Below are positions 24,166 through 32,541 of a DNA stretch of 45,089 bases, in pieces (the first letter of the stretch is position 1; each line of letters starts with the position of its first letter). Source of the stretch: Sulfurimonas sp. (GTDB lineage: Bacteria > Campylobacterota > Campylobacteria > Campylobacterales > Sulfurimonadaceae). The translations under genes were made by a program, and so were the position numbers. Where the stretch lies: positions 1-45,089 of the forward strand of contig DAIDMU010000066.1 in assembly GCA_027448805.1 (NCBI GenBank). The letters are read 5' to 3'. The notes under the pieces were generated by a model. It made no database searches. It was not told the origin of the DNA and was given only the letters and a program-made list of their open reading frames with translations.

Positions 24166-26886
24166 TTATTTCAACTCGCTCCAGTTCTCTCCGATGTTCA
24201 TACTGGCCTTTAGAGGGATATTTAGCTCCATTATGCTCTGCATTATCTCTTTAAATCTATTGCCCAAAACTTCAGCCTCATCCTCACTAACCTCAAAAAT
24301 GAGTTCATCGTGTATCTGAAGAAGCATTTTGGCATTTAGCCTCTCATCTTCAATCACTCTGTGGATTTTGTTCATGCTCAGTTTTATAAGGTCGGACGCA
24401 CTCCCTTGAAATACGCTGTTTACAGACTCTCTCTCATACGCAGCTCTAAACATAGGGGCGGCATTTTCATAATCGAAATATCTTCTGCGCCCAAGCAGCG
24501 TTTCAACATATCCAAACTCTTTTGAGTCATCTACAATTGAGCGAAAATATGCCCTTACCGTTGGAAAGCTGTTAAAATATTTATCGATTATATCTTTTGC
24601 CTCTTTTGTAGTTATTCCAAGCGTCTCAGAGAGCTTCTTTTGTCCCATGCCGTAGAGAAGTCCAAAATTTACGGTTTTTGCAATATTTCTTTTTGCATCC
24701 GCCTCATCTTCGCCAAAAAGAGCCACGGCAGTTTGACGGTGGATATCTTTGTCGCTTTTAAACGCATCTACCAAAACTTTGTCCTTGGTAAAGTGCGCAA
24801 GAAGTCTAAGCTCAATCTGAGAGTAGTCTATGCCGATGAGTTTTTTGCCCTTTGGTGCGACAAACGTCTCTCTTATTCTCGTTCCAAGCTTCGTTCTCGT
24901 AGGTATGTTTTGAAGGTTTGGATTTTTAGAGCTTAATCTTCCCGTAGCGGTGCCCGTCTGCACAAACGATGTGTGGATACGGCTCTCCTTATCCTCGCGG
25001 CTCAGCTTTAGAAGCGGCTCAATATATGTAGAATAGAGCTTGTAAACCTCTCTATACTCCAAAAGGTACGGAATAATCTCATGCTCGCCCCTTAGTGAAC
25101 TCAATACCTGCTCATTGGTAGAGTGTCCTGTTTTTGTTTTTTTGCCGCTTGAGAGTCCAAGGTTTTCAAAAAGTATAACTCCAAGCTGTTGAGTGGAGTT
25201 TATGTTAAATTCGCACCCAGCAAGAGCGTAAATCCTCTTTGTCAAATCGCTTAGCGTCTCTTTCACTTCAACAAGAAACTTCTCTAAAAAAGAGCCGTTA
25301 ATCTCTATTCCCTCTTGCTCCATTTTAAGAAGCGTTTTTATAAAAGGAAACTCTACCTCCTCGGCCTCTTTTATGAGATGCGCAGCATTTTGAAGAGAGA
25401 GCTTCTCTAAAAAAAGGTAGTAGAGTCTTAGCGTGATGTAAGCATCCTCGGCAGCATATCTGCACGCATCTTCCAGCTCTACGGATGCAAAACTCTCACC
25501 TTTTTTTACCGTATCTTTAAAAGCCACCATAGTATGATTTAGATATTTCTCTGCCAATTTATCAAGCGAAATAGCGTGTTCCGGGTTTATAAGCCAAGCT
25601 AGTATCATGGAATCTGCAAAAATATTTAAATTATAATCGTTTAAAAAGCGCGTAACAAAATGCAAATCAAACTTTATGTTGTGACCTACAACACGAGAGG
25701 CAAATATCTTTTTTATAGCATATGCTGCGTCGCTGTGGCTTATCTGTTCTGTAACACCGAGATAAAAGTGAGCAATGGGAACATAGTAGGCCTCCGTGCT
25801 GTTAAAGCTAAAGCTAAAACCTACAAGAGAGTCGTTGTAGTAATCTAGTCCCGTTGTTTCCGTATCAAAAGCCACTATCGTATCTGCATTAAGAGAGTTT
25901 AAAATAGTGTTTAGCTCTTTTGCATCGGTTAAAAGCACTGTTTTAAAACTCAATTTTTTATTGCTTTGTATCTCATCTTCTACTTTTTTCAGTGCATCTT
26001 TGTGTGTCTCATCGCTTACCATATTTTTAGCATGCAGAGTTCTTAAAACAGCGTTTTGTTCATACTTCACAAGCTCGTCGTAGATATTTAAAAAAGGGTG
26101 TTCTACGTCCATCTTATAATCTTCAAAATCAAAACCATCAAGGACATCGTCCCTTAGAGTTACAAGCTCTTTTGACATGTAGGCGGACTCTTTTGATTCA
26201 AGGAGCTTTTTCTGTATTCCTGCAGGCTTTATATTATCTATATTTGCATATATATTGTCCAAGCTTCCATACTCCGCCAAAAGCTTCTGGGCTCCCACTT
26301 TGCCGATACCTTTTACGCCCGGTATGTTGTCCGCAGAATCGCCCAAAATAGCCTGATAATCTATAAACTGTTTTGGAGTAATGCCGTACTTTGCGAAGCA
26401 GCCATCTTCATCCATAACCTGTTTTTTGATAGCATCGACTAAGACTACCTTGCCGTCGTCTATAAGCTGAAAAAGGTCTTTGTCATGAGAAACAACCCTA
26501 ACGTTATAGCCGTTTTTTTTTGCAAACCGTACGACAGTAGCTATCATATCGTCAGCCTCAAATCCTACATGACCTAATGTTTTATACCCCATCTTGTCTA
26601 TCCACTCAATGGCTATGGGAAGCTGCATGACAAGCTCTTCTGGAGGAGCGGTTCTGTGGGCTTTATAGTTTGGATCTATATCGTTTCTGAAGCTATTTCC
26701 TTTGGTATCGATAGCAAAAACTATATAGTCGCTGTCATGCTGTTTTTGAAGGGTGGAGATAAAGTTTATAAAACCGGTCAGCAAGCCTGTTGGAAAGCCT
26801 TCTCTGTTTTTAAGATGTTGTGGAAGAGCGTAAAAACTGCGAAAGAAAAAACCAAAGGTATCGATTACCGTAACTGTTTTACTCAT
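24166..26886 (-). CDS. polA: DNA polymerase I
   Basis: Repair and Okazaki-fragment processing polymerase, 906 residues (E. coli 928). All three activities look intact. The 5'-3' exonuclease region is about 1-295 (VIDTFGFFFRSFYALP, FEADDMIATV, GDSADNIPGVKGIG). The 3'-5' proofreading region about 330-500 has AFDTETTGLD (motif I), GHNIKFDLHF (II) and AAEDAYITLRLYY (III). The polymerase has DYSQIELRLLAH (A, about 687), NIAKTVNFGLLYGMGQKKL (B, about 735) and QIHDELIFEV (C, about 855). Many bacterial PolI proteins lack active proofreading residues, so their presence is worth recording. The ATG follows the HDOD stop by 2 bases with GAGG as ribosome site. Confidence 0.97.
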   Translation of the reverse strand: MSKTVTVIDTFGFFFRSFYALPQHLKNREGFPTGLLTGFINFISTLQKQHDSDYIVFAIDTKGNSFRNDIDPNYKAHRTAPPEELVMQLPIAIEWIDKMGYKTLGHVGFEADDMIATVVRFAKKNGYNVRVVSHDKDLFQLIDDGKVVLVDAIKKQVMDEDGCFAKYGITPKQFIDYQAILGDSADNIPGVKGIGKVGAQKLLAEYGSLDNIYANIDNIKPAGIQKKLLESKESAYMSKELVTLRDDVLDGFDFEDYKMDVEHPFLNIYDELVKYEQNAVLRTLHAKNMVSDETHKDALKKVEDEIQSNKKLSFKTVLLTDAKELNTILNSLNADTIVAFDTETTGLDYYNDSLVGFSFSFNSTEAYYVPIAHFYLGVTEQISHSDAAYAIKKIFASRVVGHNIKFDLHFVTRFLNDYNLNIFADSMILAWLINPEHAISLDKLAEKYLNHTMVAFKDTVKKGESFASVELEDACRYAAEDAYITLRLYYLFLEKLSLQNAAHLIKEAEEVEFPFIKTLLKMEQEGIEINGSFLEKFLVEVKETLSDLTKRIYALAGCEFNINSTQQLGVILFENLGLSSGKKTKTGHSTNEQVLSSLRGEHEIIPYLLEYREVYKLYSTYIEPLLKLSREDKESRIHTSFVQTGTATGRLSSKNPNLQNIPTRTKLGTRIRETFVAPKGKKLIGIDYSQIELRLLAHFTKDKVLVDAFKSDKDIHRQTAVALFGEDEADAKRNIAKTVNFGLLYGMGQKKLSETLGITTKEAKDIIDKYFNSFPTVRAYFRSIVDDSKEFGYVETLLGRRRYFDYENAAPMFRAAYERESVNSVFQGSASDLIKLSMNKIHRVIEDERLNAKMLLQIHDELIFEVSEDEAEVLGNRFKEIMQSIMELNIPLKASMNIGENWSELK

Positions 26887-26888
26887 CC

Positions 26889-27698
26889 TCAGATTGATTC
26901 CAGCATATCGTTAATAGTGCTTTGTAAAAGTTCAACGTTATAGCCGGCATCTGCTGCTATTTTTAATCCAAAATTTATTGACATCTCTGAGAAAGGCTTA
27001 TTTATCGGTATTATAGTTTTTATAATATTTAAAGCCGTCGAATACTCTTTAACTTCATGTGGAGCCAAAGACGGATTGTCAGAATATTTTATCATCTCTA
27101 TAAACTCGTTATCAAATCCCCAGTGTTTAAATACCAGAGCCGTAACTTCTCCGCACGTTGCGTTCGAATAGGCCTTTTCAACCATGGCAAGATTATTTGA
27201 ATTTTCCACTTCACTTGCAAAACTTATCGCTTCATCATTTTGAATAACTTCGCTGGCAATAAGTATCTTTCCTGTTTCTTGTAAAAATGCCGCCAAATAT
27301 AATTTTTCTGCTTTATGTTTATCAATTTTTTTGTACCAGTTAAGAATAAATGTAGCTTGAAGTGATGAGATATGAGCAAACTCTTCTGAAGTTACACCAT
27401 ATGGCTGCATATCAACATTTAAAAGTTTTCTAACGGAATTTCCTATTGCTATTGAGCGCGTCATGCTCATTCCAAAAAGACTTACGGCCTGAGCAGCATT
27501 TTTAATCTCCCTGCCAAATCCGTAAAGAGGAGAGTTGGCAATTTTTAAAATATTTGCAATAATCATAGGATCATTTTCTATCGCATTCGCCATCTCTTTT
27601 ATTGTAGAATTTTCGTCAGAATAGAGCTGATTTATTTTTACAATTGTTGCTGATAAAGGAGGAAGTGATTTTACGTTATCAATAATTGAACTTTTCAA
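26889..27698 (-). CDS. HDOD-domain protein
   Basis: A 269-residue protein consisting essentially of one HDOD domain (LPPLSATIVKINQLYSD, then IENDPMIIANILKIANSPLYGFGREI and AQAVSLFGMSMTRSIAIGNSV). HDOD is an HD-related helical domain usually without the metal-binding HD pair and is found in bacterial signalling, often tied to motility or stress, with no enzymatic activity proven. The start is TTG at 27698 with AAGG eight bases upstream. It is followed after 2 bases by polA, so it shares a transcript, which may begin at the promoter-like TATAAT at 27723. Confidence 0.85.
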   Translation of the reverse strand: MKSSIIDNVKSLPPLSATIVKINQLYSDENSTIKEMANAIENDPMIIANILKIANSPLYGFGREIKNAAQAVSLFGMSMTRSIAIGNSVRKLLNVDMQPYGVTSEEFAHISSLQATFILNWYKKIDKHKAEKLYLAAFLQETGKILIASEVIQNDEAISFASEVENSNNLAMVEKAYSNATCGEVTALVFKHWGFDNEFIEMIKYSDNPSLAPHEVKEYSTALNIIKTIIPINKPFSEMSINFGLKIAADAGYNVELLQSTINDMLESI

Positions 27699-27722
27699 AG
27701 TTGATACCTTTTTTTTAGACTT

Positions 27723-27728
27723 ATTATA
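27723..27728 (-). promoter_or_regulatory. -10 promoter element upstream of the HDOD-polA genes
   Basis: On the minus strand a consensus TATAAT preceded by TGC (TGC-TATAAT, extended -10 style) lies 24 bases upstream of the TTG start at 27698. There is no clear -35; sigma70 promoters of Campylobacterota typically rely on the -10 and AT-rich upstream sequence. The element overlaps the space just behind the TauE-like gene stop. Confidence 0.55.
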
Positions 27729-27746
27729 GCAGGTTAAAGATAAAAT

Positions 27747-28469
27747 TTATTTTGTGTGGCACTCTGTTAATGTTTTTTCAGCTCTAATTATGTAATCGTA
27801 ACCGTTATAGATAGTATAAGAGCCATAAAGAACGACAGCAAAAGATGAAAGGCTCATCATCATATTTCTAAAATTTGTCGCACTTGAGAGTGATGCCAAA
27901 AAGCCGAGCCCAAACATCGCAGGAATAGTGCTAAGACCAAATATAGCCATGACTAAAGCGCCATATAATGGGCTTGCAGTGCTTGCTGCAGTTATGGCAA
28001 AAAAGTAGACAAATCCGCATGGCAAAAGACCGTTTAGCATACCAAGAGCAAAAAAACTGAAATTTGATTTTGAGTTTAGCACTCTTTTAAATAGATTTTT
28101 ATATGCTGGCGAAGATGAAAACGAGTGCTCTATCAGAGTTAAAAATTTTATTTTTCCCATAAGCGATAAACCTGCTAAAACCATTGCAATACCGGCTGCA
28201 ACCAAAAGCACACCATTTGCCGTGTTACTAAATACCACCACGCCACCCAGTGCTCCAAATATTGCACCGAGAATAGAGTATGTAAATACTCTGCCAAATG
28301 AGTAGAGAAGATGTGCCGCGCCTTGTGAAACCTTAGAGCTCTTGGGCTCAATCTTGATAGTGGAGTATGCCAAAACTATGCCTCCGCACATACCTATACA
28401 GTGGCCAAAAGAGCCGAGAAATGCAATCGTGATAATGGTTATAATATTTACTGTTTCCATATTTATCAC
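27747..28469 (-). CDS. TauE/SafE-like (DsbD-type) membrane protein
   Basis: A 240-residue polytopic membrane protein with about six helices and the N-terminal signature GHCIGMCGGIV, plus GLLPCGFVYF near 155-164. These paired half-repeats with Cys-containing GMCGG and LPCG belong to the family often annotated sulfite exporter TauE/SafE or DsbD_2-like. From memory, relatives sit beside cbb3 oxidase assembly genes and are linked to copper handling. Here the upstream neighbour is NosL-like, which fits a metal-trafficking role (inference). GTG at 28469 overlaps the upstream stop by one base and has AGGA five bases upstream; the ATG at 28460 is an alternative. Confidence 0.8.
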   Translation of the reverse strand: MINMETVNIITIITIAFLGSFGHCIGMCGGIVLAYSTIKIEPKSSKVSQGAAHLLYSFGRVFTYSILGAIFGALGGVVVFSNTANGVLLVAAGIAMVLAGLSLMGKIKFLTLIEHSFSSSPAYKNLFKRVLNSKSNFSFFALGMLNGLLPCGFVYFFAITAASTASPLYGALVMAIFGLSTIPAMFGLGFLASLSSATNFRNMMMSLSSFAVVLYGSYTIYNGYDYIIRAEKTLTECHTK

Positions 28470-28975
28470 TAATTTCCTAAAAGTTGTTTTCGTATCAGAG
28501 GATTACGAAGGGTTTCCCCTCTCAACATTCTTAATCTCATTGTTTCATAATCGACATATCCATCGCTGCTTTTCTCATATGCACCAAAACCGTAACCCAT
28601 AGCTGTTTTATCTTTTAAGGAGTAAAAAGCCTTTTTTGCATCTATCCATCTCTTTGTATCTCTGCTCATAACCCAAATTTTAACGCTATCCCTGAACTCT
28701 TTGTCTTCAAGCCACTTTATCATTCCGCCATGGTCGTGAAAAAACCAGCCTTTTCCGCTCTTTACAATGACTTGTGAAGCATCGCTTAAATCATCAATAA
28801 CCATTCCGCAATCACTATCTTGATAAATACCTACCTCCATCTCAATTGGAAGCTGATTTATATTTCCATCTTTGACCACAATCATTTTTTTTGTTGATGC
28901 CAGAAACGAAAAGAGTACTGCGACTATCACCGTAAAAATTAAAACAATAAGAACAGATTGAATTTTTTTAATCAT
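28469..28975 (-). CDS. NosL-like membrane-anchored protein
   Basis: A 168-residue protein with one N-terminal membrane helix (about 6-27) and a periplasmic domain. The segment DSDCGMVIDDLSDASQVIV followed by WFFHDHGGMIKWLED and a later TAMGYGFGAYE parallels NosL, a copper(I)-binding accessory protein of nitrous-oxide reductase, whose core is CGM-x-I, a FDD-type stretch and MG-x-G. C56 and M58 with the nearby His-Asp-His would be candidate metal ligands. It differs from classic NosL in lacking the lipobox and the first Cys. It is coupled to the TauE-like gene (1-base overlap). No nos cluster is in this window, so a general copper-delivery role is more likely than a nitrous-oxide-specific one. 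Confidence 0.65.
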   Translation of the reverse strand: MIKKIQSVLIVLIFTVIVAVLFSFLASTKKMIVVKDGNINQLPIEMEVGIYQDSDCGMVIDDLSDASQVIVKSGKGWFFHDHGGMIKWLEDKEFRDSVKIWVMSRDTKRWIDAKKAFYSLKDKTAMGYGFGAYEKSSDGYVDYETMRLRMLRGETLRNPLIRKQLLGN

Positions 28976-28984
28976 TTAAAGAAA

Positions 28985-29062
28985 ACCTTTTATATTTGAT
29001 AAAACAAATTTATTTATTTGTTTATTTGAATAATCAATAATTATTTACTTATTTATCTATCT
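28985..29062. repeat. Low-complexity TTTA/TTTG-rich tract
   Basis: The intergenic region before the NosL-like gene contains irregular TTTA and TTTG tetranucleotides (for example ATTTATTTATTTG) with very few G or C. It could slip during replication or act as an UP-like promoter region for the NosL-like gene. No ORF or RNA structure is evident in the surrounding 28976-29167 interval. Confidence 0.5.
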
Positions 29063-29167
29063 AATCGATACTGCATGTAAAAAAAGAAACTTCACATAAT
29101 TCTACTAAACATAAACAAGATATTCCGCCCCCATTTTACACAATAAAGTGTTACATAAGCGTTAGAA

Positions 29168-29641
29168 CTATCTTCTTTGCTTTCCTTTGCCAATATCATC
29201 ATACAGCAAAAATTTTGCAAGATCATCTTTTATCTCTGGGCTTATTCTATCCCAAACCTTTTTTTTGCTCTCGTATCTGGATAAATCCTCTTTTTTGCTC
29301 TTTGCCAAATCCCTTATAAGGTAGTGATAGCGAACTATCTCTTTTGTATAGTCGCTTATAAAAGGCCAATTTTTTATTATCTCGTAGCTTCTCTCTTCAT
29401 GGTCAGTAAAGCTGTACTCACCATATTTAATATCCTCCTCATCTTTCTTGTATGCGGCAAATGGCTTGCCGATATCATGCAAAAGAGCGGCTGCAAAAAA
29501 TTTAAATGCTCCGGCCTTTAGAGCATAATATGTAACGCGAAGAGTATGAACCAAAACTCCATGCTGATGCCACTTATTTTGGACAAAAAAGAGCGACTCC
29601 AAAAATGGTCTCGAAAAAACAGTGTTATTTACTCGGTTCAT
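29168..29641 (-). CDS. HD-domain phosphohydrolase family protein
   Basis: A 157-residue protein with a compact HD domain: KWHQHGVLVHTLRVTYYALKAG supplies the first His, AAALLHDIGKPFAA the HD pair, FTDHEERSYEIIKNWPF a further His, and YHYLIRD later in the fold. These residues bind metal for phosphomonoester or phosphodiester hydrolysis of nucleotides in this superfamily. The substrate cannot be assigned. The ATG at 29641 is preferred (AAGAG upstream) over the TTG at 29677; it overlaps the recombinase gene by 17 bases, indicating coupling with xer. Confidence 0.78.
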   Translation of the reverse strand: MNRVNNTVFSRPFLESLFFVQNKWHQHGVLVHTLRVTYYALKAGAFKFFAAALLHDIGKPFAAYKKDEEDIKYGEYSFTDHEERSYEIIKNWPFISDYTKEIVRYHYLIRDLAKSKKEDLSRYESKKKVWDRISPEIKDDLAKFLLYDDIGKGKQRR

Positions 29642-30467
29642 ATATATGCTCTTTTGCCATAGGATGACACACTTCAACAGTCTCTTTTAAGTCCTGTTTT
29701 TGTATGTGGGTATATATCTGCGTAGTAAGAAGCGAAGCATGTCCAAGAAGTTCCTGTACAACCCGCAAATCTGCTCCGCCGGCTATAAGAGATGTAGCGT
29801 ATGAGTGGCGAAGGACATGCGGAGAGACCCCCAAATATTTATATGTAATTTTATATGCCGATATCCGACTCAGGCTCTCACCTCTGTAGTTGCACCATAC
29901 AAACTCTGTTTGCTTTTTTATCTCATTCAAATAGCTGTCTATAGCTTTTTTTGCAACATCTGCTATTGGAACCATGCGCTCCTTTTCACCTTTAGCATGT
30001 CTTATGTGAAGCCACTCTCCCTCAATATCCTCTCTTCTTAGTGCCAAACATTCGCTTATTCTTGCCCCGGTCGCATAGAGAAAAAGTATCAACGCATAAT
30101 CACGAAGACCGATAAAAGAGCTTCTGTCGATTTGTTTTAATGAATTTTGTATCTCTTGATATGATAGAAATTTTGGAAGAAGTTTTGGAACTTTTGAGAA
30201 CTTAAGCTTACTCTTTTCATCTGAAAATTGATTTTTATAGCAAAAATCAAAAAAAGCGTTTACGGAGGAGAGTTTTCTGTTTAGTGTTCTTTTATTTTTA
30301 TATAAACCCAAAGCACTAAACAAAGAGGCAGAATCAAGCTCTATAAGAGGACTATTAAGAGTTTTTTCAAGTGCTACCAAGTCACTTTTATAGGCTTGAA
30401 CGCTTTTTTTACTAAGAGCTCTTATGACACTTATATACTCTATAAAAGCCTCCAGCTCGTTAGACAT
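29625..30467 (-). CDS. Xer-type tyrosine recombinase
   Basis: A 280-residue site-specific recombinase. The N-terminal SAM-like core-binding domain (about 1-90) is followed by a catalytic domain with the Arg in TGARISECLALRREDI, the Lys in HAKGEKERMVPI, H-x-x-R in PHVLRHSYAT, the His in LLGHASLLTTQIYTH and the nucleophile Tyr just after. All tyrosine-recombinase residues are present. Its short size and the lack of mobile-element genes nearby make a chromosome-dimer resolving XerC/D/H role likely; which subtype is uncertain, since Helicobacter XerH is about 355 residues. It starts 2 bases after the BamB-like stop and overlaps the HD gene. I found no dif-like site in the window. Confidence 0.9.
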   Translation of the reverse strand: MSNELEAFIEYISVIRALSKKSVQAYKSDLVALEKTLNSPLIELDSASLFSALGLYKNKRTLNRKLSSVNAFFDFCYKNQFSDEKSKLKFSKVPKLLPKFLSYQEIQNSLKQIDRSSFIGLRDYALILFLYATGARISECLALRREDIEGEWLHIRHAKGEKERMVPIADVAKKAIDSYLNEIKKQTEFVWCNYRGESLSRISAYKITYKYLGVSPHVLRHSYATSLIAGGADLRVVQELLGHASLLTTQIYTHIQKQDLKETVEVCHPMAKEHIYEPSK

Positions 30468-30469
30468 AG

Positions 30470-31465
30470 CTACTCTACCGAAATATACTCATCATGAACA
30501 AAAAATATCTTGCCATCTATATATACATACCCATCATCCATATCTACTTGATGCACCGTATGTGTCAATAAATCTTTTGAAATTTCTATAATATAACCCT
30601 CTTTTTCCAAGGCATACAGCTTCTCGCCGCTTAGTATAACTCCTAAAAAATGGGCAAAAGGAAATTTCAGTTTTGCATTTTGCCCAAGGTCGGATGTCAA
30701 GGAGATAATTTCACCCTGCTTGGTAGCAATAAATATATTTTTATCATCAGATACGGCGCTTCTGATATCATATGATGCCCTAACTTCTTCTTTAGCAAGA
30801 GAGAGGATTTTATGCCCTGTTGCGGCAATAATTTTATTATCCACAAGATTAAAATATATTATATTGTTAAAATGCTCTTCACTGCTGACAATTATAGTTC
30901 TCAGTTTCTTTTTTATTTTTGCATTAATAATAACAATTTTTCCGTCCAGCGTCGAAAAAATAACCAAATCATCTCTAAAGAACGGTTTTACTATTTTTGA
31001 ATTAACAACTATCGGTGCATCACCCTGCTCTTTTAAAAGCAGGGATTTAGTTGCAAGTGAATAAAGCGCCATCTCGTTGTCCGCAAATAAGACAGCCAGA
31101 GTATCATCTTCGACACTGGCAGTTGCTATGCTCTTTTTTAAATTGAATCTCTCTATTTTTTTGTTGTCACTACTACTTTGAAGTGTTAAATTTCCGTCAA
31201 TATTGGAGCTTATAACCCATCCATTGCTATATCCCAAAAGCTTATCGCTTTGCGGAACCGTTACATCTATAACTTTTCCCTCGGCCAACACTTTTCTGTC
31301 ATCTACCAACGCAGCATCATGTGAAATAGCATTGATTGTAACATCACTGCTTCCAGAGTGCTTCCAATCATCAGCAACGTCAGTCGGTTTATAAACCTCT
31401 TTAGAGCTACATGCGCTAAAAACAAGCGCCGTTAATAATATTAAAATAATTAATGAAAATTTCAA
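30470..31465 (-). CDS. BamB-like beta-propeller lipoprotein
   Basis: A 331-residue lipoprotein with signal peptide and lipobox LVFSAC (acylated Cys19). The mature part contains repeated short blade-like strands (GWVISSNIDGNLTL, DLVIFSTLDGKIVIINAKIKK, ATGHKILSL, KNIFIATKQGEIISL), in the style of PQQ-type beta-propellers such as BamB, the outer-membrane assembly lipoprotein. The upstream gene is YfgM-like, the same order as yfgM-bamB in E. coli, which supports the call. Sequence similarity alone is weak. The start is TTG at 31465, fixed by the signal peptide, 4 bases after the upstream stop. Confidence 0.6.
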   Translation of the reverse strand: MKFSLIILILLTALVFSACSSKEVYKPTDVADDWKHSGSSDVTINAISHDAALVDDRKVLAEGKVIDVTVPQSDKLLGYSNGWVISSNIDGNLTLQSSSDNKKIERFNLKKSIATASVEDDTLAVLFADNEMALYSLATKSLLLKEQGDAPIVVNSKIVKPFFRDDLVIFSTLDGKIVIINAKIKKKLRTIIVSSEEHFNNIIYFNLVDNKIIAATGHKILSLAKEEVRASYDIRSAVSDDKNIFIATKQGEIISLTSDLGQNAKLKFPFAHFLGVILSGEKLYALEKEGYIIEISKDLLTHTVHQVDMDDGYVYIDGKIFFVHDEYISVE

Positions 31466-31469
31466 AGTA

Positions 31470-32057
31470 TTACTTTATTCCATAATGCATAAGAGCCGCA
31501 ACTATCTTATCAAGTGAAGAATCTTTTGATACTTTTGAAAGTTTATTTTTTGCTTCATCTATTTTATTTTCATGCAAAAGCATAACTGCTCCTTGAACTA
31601 ATGCCAAATCTCTAAAAATAACATCTTGCTTTGAAGCATAATCCTCCAGTGAAGCGGCATCTCTAGCCATCTCATACTCTACCAGATCAGTAACAATCAA
31701 TGCTTTTGAATTTTTCAAACTCTTGAGTGCTTCTAAATCTCTGTTTGCAACTGCTTGAGAGAAAATCCAAACATCATATAGATTTGGGCTTAATGCCCTT
31801 AGCTCATTAAGAGCAGCGGCATCGCTTGCATCTGCTTGAAGTTTGGCAAAAGCAGCATTGGCCGCGCTGATTTTGCTGCTTTCGTTAATGTTATATGCTA
31901 TATTTGCACCAACGACCACAACAACTGCTGCTACTGAAATTATCATTATTTTTTTATATTTTTTAATAAATTTCTCAGTAATCACGGCTTTTTCAAAAAA
32001 CTTCTCTTCGGAGTTTAACTCCTCTTTAATCATGTCGATATTTTCTCTTAAACTCAA
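31470..32057 (-). CDS. YfgM-like membrane-anchored TPR protein
   Basis: A 195-residue protein with a cytoplasmic N-terminus (MSLRENIDMIKEELNSEEKF), one membrane helix (about 35-53, IMIISVAAVVVVVGANIAY) and a helical periplasmic domain of TPR-like hairpins (AAFAKLQADASDAAALNELR, DLALVQGAVMLLHENKIDEA). Topology and helix pattern match YfgM, which assists periplasmic chaperones at the Sec translocon. The start is TTG at 32057 with AAGGA seven bases upstream. First gene of the run leading into the BamB-like gene, xer and the HD gene. Confidence 0.65.
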   Translation of the reverse strand: MSLRENIDMIKEELNSEEKFFEKAVITEKFIKKYKKIMIISVAAVVVVVGANIAYNINESSKISAANAAFAKLQADASDAAALNELRALSPNLYDVWIFSQAVANRDLEALKSLKNSKALIVTDLVEYEMARDAASLEDYASKQDVIFRDLALVQGAVMLLHENKIDEAKNKLSKVSKDSSLDKIVAALMHYGIK

Positions 32058-32184
32058 AATTATTCCTTATTTTATATATGGCCATTTAAAAAGTTTAAAA
32101 TAATATCGCATATTTTGTTAAAGTTTCATCAAATAGATAGATTTTTTTTGTTACAATCTTATAAAATATTATTAGGATGATTAT

Positions 32185-32475
32185 ATGCAAGTAGATGACG
32201 CTCTCTTAACAAAACTGGAGAAACTATCATTTTTAAAAGTCTCAGACGACAAGAGGGGGGAGATTATTGCACAGCTGTCTGAAATAGTCAGTTTTGTTGA
32301 TAATTTAAGTGAATTAAATACCGATAACGTGGATGATAAGTTTGCGATGAGCAATGATGCGACATTGTTAAGAGAAGATATTGCGTTTTGTAATTCAGAA
32401 ATAAATAACAGTATCCTAAAAAATGCTCCTCTAAGCGGTGACCACTTCTTTATAGTTCCAAAAATCATAGAGTAG
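32185..32475 (+). CDS. gatC: Glutamyl/aspartyl-tRNA amidotransferase subunit C
   Basis: The small 96-residue subunit of GatCAB, which converts Glu-tRNA(Gln) and Asp-tRNA(Asn) to the amide forms. Typical features are the N-terminal helix LLTKLEKLSFLKVSDD, then IIAQLSEIVSFVDNLSELNTDNV and the late LREDI before a variable tail ending FIVPKIIE. In Campylobacterota, where GlnRS and AsnRS are often absent, the complex is essential. GatA and GatB are not in the window. AGGATG precedes the ATG. Confidence 0.9.
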   Translation: MQVDDALLTKLEKLSFLKVSDDKRGEIIAQLSEIVSFVDNLSELNTDNVDDKFAMSNDATLLREDIAFCNSEINNSILKNAPLSGDHFFIVPKIIE

Positions 32476-32478
32476 CTG

Positions 32479-32506
32479 TTGCATAATTTAAAAACAGTGT
32501 TATAAT
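32479..32506 (+). promoter_or_regulatory. Sigma70-type promoter of pilT
   Basis: TTGCAT at 32479-32484 and a consensus TATAAT at 32501-32506 are spaced by 16 bases, 36 bases upstream of the pilT ATG. The -35 lies just behind the gatC stop, so pilT can be transcribed independently of gatC. Confidence 0.7.
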
Positions 32507-32541
32507 TGAAGCAATTAATCTAATTAGACAGAGGTATCAAT

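Noticed and set aside
28976..29167. Possible small RNA gene in the AT-rich intergenic region
   Set aside because: No stable GC-containing hairpin followed by a U-run is visible; only the low-complexity tract is reported.
29625..30467. Tyrosine recombinase as integrase of a mobile element
   Set aside because: Neighbours are housekeeping-type genes, there is no flanking tRNA, direct repeat or cargo, and the protein is Xer-like in size and motifs.
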